Shown here piece after piece: positions 36,583-44,905 of a stretch of DNA of 64,000 bases. Each line of letters starts with the position of its first letter. Position 1 is the stretch's first letter. The stretch comes from Gemmatimonadota bacterium. GTDB lineage: Bacteria; Gemmatimonadota; Gemmatimonadetes; Longimicrobiales; Gaopeijiaceae. The translations under genes were made by a program, and so were the position numbers. The stretch lies in NCBI GenBank assembly GCA_041390105.1, contig JAWKQO010000006.1:1-64000 (forward strand). Direction: 5' to 3'. Under the pieces are notes generated by a model. It did no database searches. It had not been told where the DNA came from and worked only from the letters and a program-made list of their open reading frames with translations.

Positions 36583-36671
36583 CTCCGTCCCGCCGCACGC
36601 TTGCCATCATCCCGAGGGCGAGGGAGTCTTACCCAGCCACTCCCTGGTCCCTCGTCTCCCGGGAAGGAACG

Positions 36672-38936
36672 ATGACCCGACGCTTCCGCGGTCTGGCGCG
36701 CCTGTGCCTCAGCGGAGTTCTTGCGCTGGCCCCCGCCACGAGGGTTCTGGGGCAGCAGCCCGCGCCACGCAGTTGCGACCTGAGCCGCTACGAGCAGGGC
36801 AGTCCCATTTCCCTGCGAGCACTGAACGGTGGCGTCGCTCTGGAGTGGACTGGCACGAATGGCCCAATGCGTGTCTCGTTGGCTGCTCAGGACGATACCG
36901 TCCGGATCGTCGAACTGGCCTTGGCCTCCAGGTCGGGTCGGTGGCAGGTCGTGGGCCGTGATCTGGGCGTCTCCTTCGAAGTAGTGGAGGGCTTCCGTCG
37001 CATCAGTAACCAGCAGCTCGTTCCGCTACGTGAGTTGGGCGTCGAGCTCACCCAAGAGGTGATCGATCGCTACAAGTGGGACGTGTTCTGGGATGCGCCG
37101 CTCGATCTGAGCACACCGCCCTCTTCCGGCAACCCCATGGGTGGCAACCCACCCCCCGCCGAGGGGGTGGCAGATCAGCCTGGCCTCCCTCGCTCACCCG
37201 ACGAGATCCGTCGCGGCAGGGCTACCTTCCGCTCCGCGACCTGCGCTGTCCGGTCGGAAGGGCGGCGCGCAAGCGTCTGGTTCGGTGGCCTGGAGCTGGG
37301 CTCGTTCAGGGGATCCCTTGTGTTCACCGTCTACGACGGCACCAGCCTGATCCGGGTAGAGGCGGTCGCTTCCACCCACCTGCCCTCCGTCGCCTACAAG
37401 TATGATGTCGGGCTGACCGGACTGCCGATCAATGAAGGAAGCCGAGTGTACTGGCGTGACGTCGCGCACAGCACACAAGCCTACGGCCTGCGCGGCCCCG
37501 TCAACGATGACAGGGTCGTGCTGAGGGCGGCCAACCGACTGGTGGTTGGCGAGACCAACGGCGCGGCCATCGCCGCCTTCCCACCCCCTCATACGTTCTT
37601 CTGGGCGCGCGAGGTCGAGGTGAACGTCGGCTACAACTGGTATCGCAAAGAAGCCCCCGATCGCTTCGCCATCGGAATCCGGCAAGGCGAAGCAGAAGTG
37701 ATCGAACGCTACCGCGCCAACTGGTCTCTCTACAGCGCGCCGCCGGGCACGGAGCAGCACATGGCTGCCTACTTCCTCCCCACGCTCGGTCAGGTCGACT
37801 CCGCCTTCGAGCAGGCGCTCGCCTTCACCCACGAGGACGTGTACCGCGCACTCGATGGCTACAAGGTGATGGGCAGCCACTACCACACGGATGTGGGTCG
37901 GACGCTCATGGCCACGGGCAGCATGGACTCCCGCCTACCCGACTTCGACGTCCTTCGCTCCGCCGGAATCGATATCGCAGGACCGGTCGATCGGCCGCGG
38001 GACGAAACCCAACTCGAGGAGCAACGCTGGCTGTTCGAAGGGGCGCAGCGACACTCCGATGATCAATTCATGGTCATGGCGCAGATGGAGAACAGCAACC
38101 TGCTGGGTGGACACTGGGACCTTCTCTTCTCGCATCCGGTCTACTACGTGGACGAGCGCGCTCCGGGAACCCCGCTGGTCACCACCGAGCCGGACTACGG
38201 CCGCGTCTATCATATCGGCAGCGTCGGCGACATGCTCTCGATGATCGAGGCTGAGGACATGCTGGTGTATATGCCCCACCCGCGCACCAAGGGCTCGACG
38301 GGCTATCCTGATGCCATCAAGAGCACGGCGCAGTTCCTGAATGACCGCTATCGCGGCGCGGGCTGGCGCTGGGGCATGGGATCGGACCGATCGGAGAGGC
38401 GGCTTTCGGGGAAGCGTGTGATCCCCCTGCTCGACGACATGAACAACTGGTTGGTGGGCCAGAACCGCGCCCCCAAGGCTCTGTTGGCCATCACGGAGAC
38501 CTACTCGAAAGCGCCCGGGGATGACATCTACGCCAACGGCCCCGTCACCTATCTGCGCTTGGCCGAGCTTCCGAAGCCGGGAGATTACGCGCCGATCATT
38601 CGTGCCTTGCGGAGCGGTGACTACTTCGTGACGTCAGGAGAGGTTCTGCTCCCCAACGTGCGGTATGAGGGTAGCGGTGCCCAGGCCACCGCCGTTGTCG
38701 ACGTGGCGTGGACGTTCCCGCTGGACTTTGTCGAGGTCGTGACCGGCGATGGCCATTCCACCCGCACGACCACCGTGTCGGCGCGAGATCTGGAAGCGTT
38801 CGGATCGCAGACCTTACGCATCCCCTTCGATGCAACCGGCCAGGCGTGGGTTCGGGTGGCCGCATGGGACTCGGCCGGGAATGGCGCCCTGGCGATGCCG
38901 AGGTGGTTGGGCACCGGCACCGGGGCTACACCTTGA
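36672..38936 (+). CDS. large secreted PHP/CehA-like putative metallohydrolase
   Basis: A 754-residue exported protein (leader LARLCLSGVLALAPATRVLG). The N-terminal half is a beta-rich region (SLRALNGGVALEWTG; GSLVFTVYDGTSLIRVEA) resembling carbohydrate-handling sandwich domains. The second half has hallmarks of the PHP/CehA-like metal-dependent fold: GSHYHTDVG at 401-409, MPHPRTKG near 534 and DYFVTSGEVLLPN near 655. A CehA/McbA-type hydrolase role is plausible, but the family assignment rests on a few motifs. ATG 36672 follows GGGAAGGAACG. The neighbouring downstream gene has a plug-type domain. Confidence 0.78.
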   Translation: MTRRFRGLARLCLSGVLALAPATRVLGQQPAPRSCDLSRYEQGSPISLRALNGGVALEWTGTNGPMRVSLAAQDDTVRIVELALASRSGRWQVVGRDLGVSFEVVEGFRRISNQQLVPLRELGVELTQEVIDRYKWDVFWDAPLDLSTPPSSGNPMGGNPPPAEGVADQPGLPRSPDEIRRGRATFRSATCAVRSEGRRASVWFGGLELGSFRGSLVFTVYDGTSLIRVEAVASTHLPSVAYKYDVGLTGLPINEGSRVYWRDVAHSTQAYGLRGPVNDDRVVLRAANRLVVGETNGAAIAAFPPPHTFFWAREVEVNVGYNWYRKEAPDRFAIGIRQGEAEVIERYRANWSLYSAPPGTEQHMAAYFLPTLGQVDSAFEQALAFTHEDVYRALDGYKVMGSHYHTDVGRTLMATGSMDSRLPDFDVLRSAGIDIAGPVDRPRDETQLEEQRWLFEGAQRHSDDQFMVMAQMENSNLLGGHWDLLFSHPVYYVDERAPGTPLVTTEPDYGRVYHIGSVGDMLSMIEAEDMLVYMPHPRTKGSTGYPDAIKSTAQFLNDRYRGAGWRWGMGSDRSERRLSGKRVIPLLDDMNNWLVGQNRAPKALLAITETYSKAPGDDIYANGPVTYLRLAELPKPGDYAPIIRALRSGDYFVTSGEVLLPNVRYEGSGAQATAVVDVAWTFPLDFVEVVTGDGHSTRTTTVSARDLEAFGSQTLRIPFDATGQAWVRVAAWDSAGNGALAMPRWLGTGTGATP

Positions 38937-38991
38937 GAGCGGGCTTCGAGGTTCTTCAGGGCGCGCCTTCCCATGAGGCAGGCAGGCGTGC

Positions 38992-39007
38992 CCTGGGCTA
39001 GCCCAGG
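38992..39007. terminator. 16-bp perfect palindrome after the PHP-like gene
   Basis: CCTGGGCTAGCCCAGG is a perfect palindrome 55 bases after the PHP-like stop codon and about 100 bases before the plug-domain gene. It can fold as a 6-bp stem with a four-base loop. It may be a terminator or a protein-binding dyad; no T-tract follows. Confidence 0.35.
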
Positions 39008-39103
39008 CGCGGGGCCGGGGGCGCCGGGAAACCGCGCTCCGGCAGGAGCGTACACTCGATCAATGGCTTTCGGCACCGACTTCCTCCTCCCGGGCCTCCG
39101 ACC

Positions 39104-39976
39104 CTGAACGCTTGCTCGCGACATCTCGTTGGCGGACTCCTGCTCGCCGGAGTCCTCGCGGGGACCAGCCACCCCGCCAGAGTCCACGGGCAGGACCTCA
39201 CCCAGGAGGCCGTAGCCCCGTTGCAGATCGTCGTGATCGAAGAGCAGGCAACTTCAGACTTGGCGGGCCGCAGTCGTGTGCAGGGGCAGTTGGTCGATGC
39301 CGAATCGGGTGCGCCGATCTCTGGTGCGTCCATCGAAGCGGATGACGGGACGTCCGTCCTTACGGACCAACAAGGACGTTTCCTCCTGACCTTGGCACCG
39401 GGCGACCGCCTGCTCATGCTGGAACGCCTGGGCTACGGCAGTCCGATGGCGGAGTTGCACTTGGCGCCAGACGTCGCGGTGGAGCTCCGTCTGCTGGCTC
39501 CGCCCCGCGCCATTCCACTCGACTCGCTGGCGGTGCAGGGCACGCGAGACGCTCCACGGCGGTCCATGGCCCGTACCTCTCGCGTCGACGTCCTCGAGGG
39601 TGAGGAACTCGAGGCATCCAGGAGACGGGGAGAAACCGTGGGTCAGGCGGTAGACCGCTTCCCGGGCATCCGCGTGCGCGAGGGGCGCTTCTCGACCGTG
39701 GACGAGGTGGCCAGCGGAGTTTGCGTCGAGTCGAACAGACCGGTGGCGCGGCTGGCCCCGGCTTCAGTGGCGCGCAACTCGCGCGTTCCCTTTTGCGACC
39801 CCCTGGCGGTGTTCGTCGACGGCGTCCATGTGGGCAATCCGATCGCGTTTCTCAGATCTCTGCGTCTGGACGAGTTCGCGTCGGTGGAGGTCCTCAATGC
39901 CACCGACGCAGCGATCCGGTTCGGAACGCTCGCGGGCAATGGCGGCGCGCTGCTGCTGCAAACCCGCAGACGCTGA
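39104..39976 (+). CDS. exported plug-domain protein without a barrel (start codon unclear)
   Basis: The frame encodes a signal peptide-like stretch (HLVGGLLLAGVLAGTSHP), then a CarboxypepD_reg-like domain (VQGQLVDAESGAPISGASIE; LTDQQGRFLLTL), a VQGTR segment equivalent to VVTG, and a TonB plug-like domain (VGQAVDRFPGIRVREG; FVDGVHVGNPIAF; ASVEVLNATDAAIRFG). It ends about where a receptor barrel would start. No ATG, GTG or TTG lies in frame between the previous stop (38999) and TTG 39221, which would remove the leader. Only CTG at 39104 precedes the leader, so a CTG start or an upstream frameshift is implied. Confidence 0.72.
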   Translation: MNACSRHLVGGLLLAGVLAGTSHPARVHGQDLTQEAVAPLQIVVIEEQATSDLAGRSRVQGQLVDAESGAPISGASIEADDGTSVLTDQQGRFLLTLAPGDRLLMLERLGYGSPMAELHLAPDVAVELRLLAPPRAIPLDSLAVQGTRDAPRRSMARTSRVDVLEGEELEASRRRGETVGQAVDRFPGIRVREGRFSTVDEVASGVCVESNRPVARLAPASVARNSRVPFCDPLAVFVDGVHVGNPIAFLRSLRLDEFASVEVLNATDAAIRFGTLAGNGGALLLQTRRR

Positions 39977-40086
39977 ACCGCAGTGCAGGCGTCCCTCTAG
40001 CCCACAGGAGCCCTCACGCGATAGGTTCGGCGTGAATCCTCTCCGCTGCAGCACCGCGGAGCCCGGAGGTCCTACCCGCATCAGGA

Positions 40087-40722
40087 ATGGCAACGTCCAT
40101 GTGGAAGGCGTTTTGGTTTGCCGTTTTGATCGCTTGCTCCACACCTGTCTGTCTTCACGCCCAAACCACGCTCAGCGCCATCGCCGGCGCAAGCATCGCG
40201 ACAGCGACGGGCGATCGGCTCCCCGACGTGCAGCACGTGACGCGTGTGCGCTTCGGAGCCCAGCTGGACCTCCCGATCTCCGATCGAATGGGGATCCAAC
40301 TTGGTGCCACCTACGCGCAGAAGGGCGTGGATTTCGACACCAGCGACGAGTTCGGGCGCCTGCACTTCGACTACTTCGAGTTCCCGCTGCTACTTCGCCT
40401 CAATCTCCTTCCGAACTCGGAGGGCATCGCCCCACACCTCTTGCTCGGCCCGGCAGTTGCCATCGAGTTCAAGTGCCAGCTTCCGGATTTCCAGCCGATC
40501 GGGGCACTGACACGAGACTGCCGGTTCATCGAGGTCGCTCTCGATGACCTGGACGTGGGAGCCATTGCGGGTCTGGGGATCCGCATTCCCGTGACAGGGC
40601 AGACGTCTTTGACCTTGAGCGCCCTCTTCAATCAGGCTCTCACGGGCGCCGCCGAGGGCGTGCTGGATGTCACGAACCGCGCGTTCTACATGACCGCCGG
40701 ACTGGGCGTGCGTCTGCCCTAG
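40087..40722 (+). CDS. outer-membrane beta-barrel protein (porin / PorT-like), 211 aa
   Basis: A 211-residue exported protein: leader WKAFWFAVLIACSTPVCLHA, then alternating beta strands (TTLSAIAGASIATATGD, VRFGAQLDLPISDRMGIQLG, FEFPLLLRLNLLP, FYMTAGLGVRLP). This is the pattern of small eight-stranded OmpX/PorT-like barrels. Two Cys (FKCQLPDF and RDCRFIE) may form a loop disulphide. The ATG at 40087 or the one at 40099 may be used. It is convergent with the DUF1080 gene. Confidence 0.83.
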   Translation: MATSMWKAFWFAVLIACSTPVCLHAQTTLSAIAGASIATATGDRLPDVQHVTRVRFGAQLDLPISDRMGIQLGATYAQKGVDFDTSDEFGRLHFDYFEFPLLLRLNLLPNSEGIAPHLLLGPAVAIEFKCQLPDFQPIGALTRDCRFIEVALDDLDVGAIAGLGIRIPVTGQTSLTLSALFNQALTGAAEGVLDVTNRAFYMTAGLGVRLP

Positions 40723-40759
40723 GGCCGCGCGGCGCTGGGGCACCCAGGGTCTCCTAGGG
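40717..40759. terminator. nested inverted repeat spanning both stop codons of convergent genes
   Basis: CCCTAGG (40717-40723) pairs with CCTAGGG (40753-40759), and inside it CTGGG-GCA-CCCAG (40735-40747) forms a smaller hairpin. The TAG stop of the plus-strand barrel gene and the TAG stop of the minus-strand DUF1080 gene both lie inside the outer arms, so the structure is symmetric for the two transcripts. A bidirectional terminator is likely. Confidence 0.45.
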
Positions 40760-41557
40760 CAACTCCCTCAGCCAGATGTTGCGAAAGCTGATCGGCGGGC
40801 TCGGGTCGCCGTGGGCCTGGAGCATGATCGGGGCTGCGCCATGGGCACGGTAGGACGGCTGACCCCGGTAGACCGTCTCGCCACGCAACTCGAAGTCGTT
40901 CTGCACCAAGACTCCATTGAAGAGCACCGTGGCTCGCGCAGGGCTCGTCAACGCCCCAGCAGCATCGAACGATGGCGCTGTCCAGACGACGTCGTAGGTC
41001 TGCCACTCCCCCGGAGGCCGCGACGGGTTCACCAGAGGGATGGCCTGCTTGTACAAGCTGCCCGCCATCCCGTTGACGTAGGTCTCGTTCCGGTAGGAGT
41101 CGACGATCTGCAGCTCGTATCCCCCCGGCGGCGTACCCGTGAACGTCAGGTACACGCCGCTGTTGCCGCGCTCCTGCCCGCTTCCGGTCACCCCTTGGGG
41201 AATCCGCCACTCGATGTGCAGCTGATAGCTCCGGAAGGAGCGGCGGGTTCGGATGCTCCCCGCAGACTTCACCACGGTGAGCAGGCCGTTGGAGACGGAC
41301 CAGCCGGCGGGCGAGCCGTCCTCCGCAGAGACCCATTCATCGAGGCCCGTGCCATCGAACAGGAGCAGCGCGTCGGACGGCGGTGCGACCATGCCCGCGT
41401 AGGGACCAGGCGTCACCACGGGGGGAACGGGAGCCCAGACCTCGGTGGCGGCCGGATCGGGCAGGTTGGCTGCGGCCTGCTGGGCCTGCAGGTCCCTTGT
41501 GCGCGGAGCAACCACGCACAGGGCCACGAAACCGATGGCGCAAACGGAGCGGGACAT
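40754..41557 (-). CDS. secreted DUF1080 / 3-keto-disaccharide hydrolase-domain protein
   Basis: A 267-residue exported protein with a leader (SVCAIGFVALCVVA) and one DUF1080 (3-keto-disaccharide hydrolase) domain of concanavalin-like sandwich fold: ALLLFDGTGLDEWVS, GWSVSNGLLTVV, YQLHIEWRIP, RGNSGVYLTF, GGYELQIVDS, and the C-terminal ISFRNIWLRELP. These domains act on carbohydrates and are common in polysaccharide-using bacteria. ATG 41557 is chosen to give a normal leader, although no good ribosome binding site precedes it. Divergent from the DUF2164 gene. Confidence 0.9.
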   Translation of the reverse strand: MSRSVCAIGFVALCVVAPRTRDLQAQQAAANLPDPAATEVWAPVPPVVTPGPYAGMVAPPSDALLLFDGTGLDEWVSAEDGSPAGWSVSNGLLTVVKSAGSIRTRRSFRSYQLHIEWRIPQGVTGSGQERGNSGVYLTFTGTPPGGYELQIVDSYRNETYVNGMAGSLYKQAIPLVNPSRPPGEWQTYDVVWTAPSFDAAGALTSPARATVLFNGVLVQNDFELRGETVYRGQPSYRAHGAAPIMLQAHGDPSPPISFRNIWLRELP

Positions 41558-41751
41558 GGAAGCACCGGTGCCAGGGTGGATAGCGTCGAGTGAGTAGACC
41601 TCCGAGGATGCGGGGCTGCACCGCCCCGGGCAACGCTGGCCGCCTCCCCGCCCCGGCCCTACTGTGGCCTGGCGCACCGTCTCGCGTCCTGCCGGAGCCG
41701 CGTGCGGCCCCGGTAGCCCTTCCTTCGCCCGACGACCCCAACTCGCTCGCC

Positions 41752-41988
41752 ATGGCTATTGACCTCGACGATCCACGCAGGCAACGCCTGATCGAAGCGA
41801 CCCAGGGCTTTTTCCAGGAAGAGTGGGACGAGCCGATCAGCGCCTTCCGGGCCTCGCAGCTCGTCGACTTCTTCCTGGGGGCACTCGGTCCGCAGGTGTA
41901 CAACCAAGCCGTGCAAGACGCCCGCGCCTATGTGCAACGGTGCCTGGACGACCTGGAGGGTGAGGTCTATCAGAGCGAAGCGTTCTGA
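41752..41988 (+). CDS. DUF2164 family protein, 78 aa
   Basis: A 78-residue helical protein with the DUF2164 pattern: IDLDDPRRQRLIEATQGFF, EWDEPISAFRASQLVDFFL, LGPQVYNQAVQDARAYVQ. The function of the family is unknown. The stop overlaps the next ATG (TGATG), so it is translationally coupled to the VOC-family gene. The frame is open upstream to 41590, but the family start corresponds to 41752. Confidence 0.88.
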   Translation: MAIDLDDPRRQRLIEATQGFFQEEWDEPISAFRASQLVDFFLGALGPQVYNQAVQDARAYVQRCLDDLEGEVYQSEAF

Positions 41989-42686
41989 TGTGCGTCTCCC
42001 GCTTCTGCCGCTACGACCTCCGTACCACCGACGTCGAAGCGGCTCGTGCATTCTACCAGGCCGTATTCGGTCCCTCGTTCTGGTCCGGCACCGTTCGGTC
42101 GGTACCGCTCCCCGAAGCAGCCGCGGCCCGTGGCGCCCCTCCCCATTGGCTGGGGCACATCTCCACGGCCGACCCGGAAGGCGTAGCCACCCGCATCGTC
42201 GAGCTGGGCGGAATCCGGTTGGGCCCTGTGCGCCATGATCCGGACGGGACAAGCCATGCCCCGGTGCGCGACCCGTTCGGCGCGGTCCTCGCGATAGGGC
42301 AAGCCCATTCCTCTTCGACTCCAAACCCGGTGGCGTGGCACCTCCTTCACTCCACGGACGAGCGACAGGCAAGCGAGGTCTATGCAGACCTCTTCGGGTG
42401 GACGTTGGGCGAGTCGGAAGACCTCGCTCAGCTCGGTTTGCGCCACCGTCCCTTCACATGGGATCCCCCCACGGGTCCGGTCGGCGGTTTCACCGATGCA
42501 GCCCGGCAGTCTCACATCCACACGCAGTGGCTGTACTGCTTTCGCGTGGGCGACCTCGAACGGGCGGCAAGCCAGGTTCTGGCAGAGGGAGGCACTGTAT
42601 TGGAGCCCAGTCGTACACCCCTCGGCGTGCGTGTAGCCGGCTGTGAGGACGCCCAGGGGGCGGCCTTCGCGCTCATGGAGGGTTGA
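41988..42686 (+). CDS. VOC (glyoxalase-like) superfamily protein
   Basis: A 232-residue soluble protein with two tandem VOC modules: the first starts RYDLRTTDVEAARAFYQAVFG and ends PFGAVLAIGQA, the second runs VAWHLLHSTDERQASEVYADL (second copy of the FYxxLFGW theme as YADLFGWTLG) to AAFALMEG. Such proteins include dioxygenases, glyoxalases and resistance proteins; His/Glu ligand positions cannot be assigned firmly. ATG overlaps the DUF2164 stop by one base. The stop overlaps the following TTG (TTGA). Confidence 0.87.
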   Translation: MCVSRFCRYDLRTTDVEAARAFYQAVFGPSFWSGTVRSVPLPEAAAARGAPPHWLGHISTADPEGVATRIVELGGIRLGPVRHDPDGTSHAPVRDPFGAVLAIGQAHSSSTPNPVAWHLLHSTDERQASEVYADLFGWTLGESEDLAQLGLRHRPFTWDPPTGPVGGFTDAARQSHIHTQWLYCFRVGDLERAASQVLAEGGTVLEPSRTPLGVRVAGCEDAQGAAFALMEG

Positions 42687-43015
42687 CGCTCAGCACGGGG
42701 CTTTCCAGCATCACACCCCGGGTGCGCGGAACCGGGGTCCCGGATCTCACTCCCGGAAATATCCTCTTCGAGGTCCGCTGCGATCAGTGCCGCGTGGCGT
42801 ACAGCTTCGGGAGCGAGGCCATGGAGGTGGATGTGATCGGTCCCTGGACGGCGCGTGCTTCGGTCTTCTCCGGCGTCACCGTCGCGCTGGTGGCGACTCC
42901 TTCCAGCGTCGAGGGCGCAGTTTCCTTGGCCCGCATCCGGGTGAATGGACGGACCGAGGCGGAGCAGAGCGGAGGCCCCGGCGAGAGGATTCATCTGGCC
43001 GTGGACGTGCCGTGA
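42683..43015 (+). CDS. hypothetical protein, 110 aa
   Basis: A 110-residue beta-rich protein with a CDQC pair near residue 33 (VRCDQCRVAYSFGSEAMEVD), reminiscent of a small zinc-ribbon or disulphide-bearing domain. No export signal is clear. The TTG start overlaps the VOC gene stop as TTGA; a GTG at 42719 is an alternative. The family is not recognised. Confidence 0.5.
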   Translation: MTLSTGLSSITPRVRGTGVPDLTPGNILFEVRCDQCRVAYSFGSEAMEVDVIGPWTARASVFSGVTVALVATPSSVEGAVSLARIRVNGRTEAEQSGGPGERIHLAVDVP

Positions 43016-43063
43016 GTTCATCAGCTGACTTCTCTCTCGGTTCGCCTTCTGCAGGAGCGTCAC

Positions 43064-44323
43064 ATGGGTTCGACATGGATGGGTGGCGGAAGGGCAACGC
43101 ACTGCGTGGGCCGGGCGTTGAGCAGCTCCGTCCTGCTCGTTGCGGCGTGCGGGGGCCAAGCCCCTCCGGCCGAGACGTTCGAGGTTCAGGACAGCGCCGG
43201 CGTGCGCATCGTCACGTCAGTCGCGCCCGCCTGGCACGAAGGCGAGGAATGGAGGCTCGGGCCCGATCCGGCGCTGGTGTTGGGCGGATCCGGAGCGCCC
43301 GAGGAGGAGCAACTCTGGCAAGTCGCCGGACTCGCTCGGGCGCCCGACGGCCGCCTCGTGGTCTCGCTCGCGGGTGCCTCTGAGGTCAGGGTGTACTCAG
43401 GCAACGGAGAACGGCTCGTCACCTTGGGAGGGGCAGGTCAGGGCCCTGGAGAGTTCGAGCGGGCGTTCGCGGTGGCGGTCGTGCCTCCAGACACGATTCT
43501 CGCCTTCGACCGGTTGAGGATGCACACATTCCTCGCGGACGGGAGCTTAGTCACAACCAGCCCTTTTCCCGCGCCGAACGCGTTGGGGTCAGGGACGGGC
43601 CTACAACCGGTGTTCCCGCTACCTGATCGATCGATGCTCGCCCTTGTAGGCCGATTCCGCGGCGGTGGTTCCCCCGTCGGCCTGTATCGACCCGATCAAG
43701 GCACCGCGCTGATTCCGGCGGGCGGAGCCGCACCCATTCTCTTGGGCTGGTATCTGGGGATCGAGCAGGAGTACAAGGGGGAGGGCGATCGGCGGCTCTC
43801 GGTCGTCCCCCCGTTCGCCCGCTTTTCGGCGGTCGCCGCTGGCGGCATGGCCGACCCCCGCTACGCGACCGGTGACAACGCGGTGTACTCGATCGACATC
43901 TTCGACGGCAGCGGCGCATTGCGGCAGGTCGTCCGCCGTGCGCTTCCCGAGATCCCTGTGCGTGCGGAGTGGATCGAGGCGTGGAAGGATCAGCAACGCA
44001 ATGCGTCCTGGACACAGGGGCAGCTTCCGGAGTTGGAACGTGCCTGGGCGAGCATGGCCGTCCCCGAGACACTGCCTTGGTTCGAGGCGCTGCACATCGA
44101 TGACCTCGGCTATCTCTGGGTGCAGCGCAATCTGGGCACTTTATCGGGCGACTTGACCTATGACGTGTTCACGCCCGATGGAGTGTTTGGAGGAACGGTC
44201 TTGGTCCCCGCAGGCTTGTGGCCCCTGCCGCAGCCCGTCATCACGGAGGACGCATTCATCGGTGTGTGGGCGGACGAACTCGAGGTGGAGTCGGTACGTG
44301 TGTTTCCGCTCGAAAGGCACTGA
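43064..44323 (+). CDS. six-bladed beta-propeller lipoprotein (paralogue 5)
   Basis: A 419-residue lipoprotein (VGRALSSSVLLVAAC, lipobox VAAC). QDSAGVRIVTS follows the leader, then blades LARAPDGRLVVSLAGASEVR, GGAGQGPGEFERAF and a C-terminal blade (HIDDLGYLWVQRN). ATG 43064 is preceded by CAGGAG at good spacing. The DSAGVRIV stretch is identical at the DNA level over 27 bases to paralogue 3. The function is unknown. Confidence 0.86.
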   Translation: MGSTWMGGGRATHCVGRALSSSVLLVAACGGQAPPAETFEVQDSAGVRIVTSVAPAWHEGEEWRLGPDPALVLGGSGAPEEEQLWQVAGLARAPDGRLVVSLAGASEVRVYSGNGERLVTLGGAGQGPGEFERAFAVAVVPPDTILAFDRLRMHTFLADGSLVTTSPFPAPNALGSGTGLQPVFPLPDRSMLALVGRFRGGGSPVGLYRPDQGTALIPAGGAAPILLGWYLGIEQEYKGEGDRRLSVVPPFARFSAVAAGGMADPRYATGDNAVYSIDIFDGSGALRQVVRRALPEIPVRAEWIEAWKDQQRNASWTQGQLPELERAWASMAVPETLPWFEALHIDDLGYLWVQRNLGTLSGDLTYDVFTPDGVFGGTVLVPAGLWPLPQPVITEDAFIGVWADELEVESVRVFPLERH

Positions 44324-44330
44324 GCCACGC

Positions 44331-44804
44331 GTGAGCGCCGGCGCCGAGGCGGAACCCCAAGACCACCACGCACGCTACTCCCTGTGGCGAGGCTCCACCC
44401 ACCTCGCTGATCTGGTTGGGCGATTCCCAGCAGGTGAAGAGGAGGGGATCGCGGGAATCCTGCGACCGACTCCGTCCTTCGGCGACCTCGTCCCGTTGGT
44501 CCAGAGCCGACAAGGGTTGGCACCTGGGCAGCCGGTGATTCACGCTCCGATTCCCTCCCCGCCGGCGGGAGATCCGGTTCCGCTCCGACGACTCCCTCCG
44601 GACCTGACAAAAGGCCTCTCGCGGGAGCAGCAGCTCATTCTGCGGGGAACGGACCGAGGGGAGATCGATGTGGATGTGCTCATGCTGCGGGCAGAGCCAG
44701 TCCCCGTGGAGCCGGGTCCTTTGCGCGACCTGTGCGTGGAGCATGGCATCACCGACCAGATGTGGGTCCTCATAGCCCGCTTCAGCGGAGAAGAGACCGA
44801 GTAG
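44331..44804 (+). CDS. hypothetical protein, 157 aa
   Basis: A 157-residue soluble, acidic, proline-rich protein starting VSAGAEAEPQDHHARYSLWR and ending LIARFSGEETE. No known domain or export signal is recognised. GTG 44331 lies seven bases after the stop of paralogue 5, with a weak GAAAGG upstream. The reading frame is supported by its even codon composition and by fitting between its neighbours. It may not be functional on its own. Confidence 0.5.
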   Translation: MSAGAEAEPQDHHARYSLWRGSTHLADLVGRFPAGEEEGIAGILRPTPSFGDLVPLVQSRQGLAPGQPVIHAPIPSPPAGDPVPLRRLPPDLTKGLSREQQLILRGTDRGEIDVDVLMLRAEPVPVEPGPLRDLCVEHGITDQMWVLIARFSGEETE

Positions 44805-44905
44805 GCCCCGCTTCCCTTTCCCCACCGCCGCTGCCCGCGCAGAATGAGCGTTCCCGCGGCCTCTCGGACGAGGCCTCCGACGCCCCCTCTCCCCGGGACC
44901 GCGCC

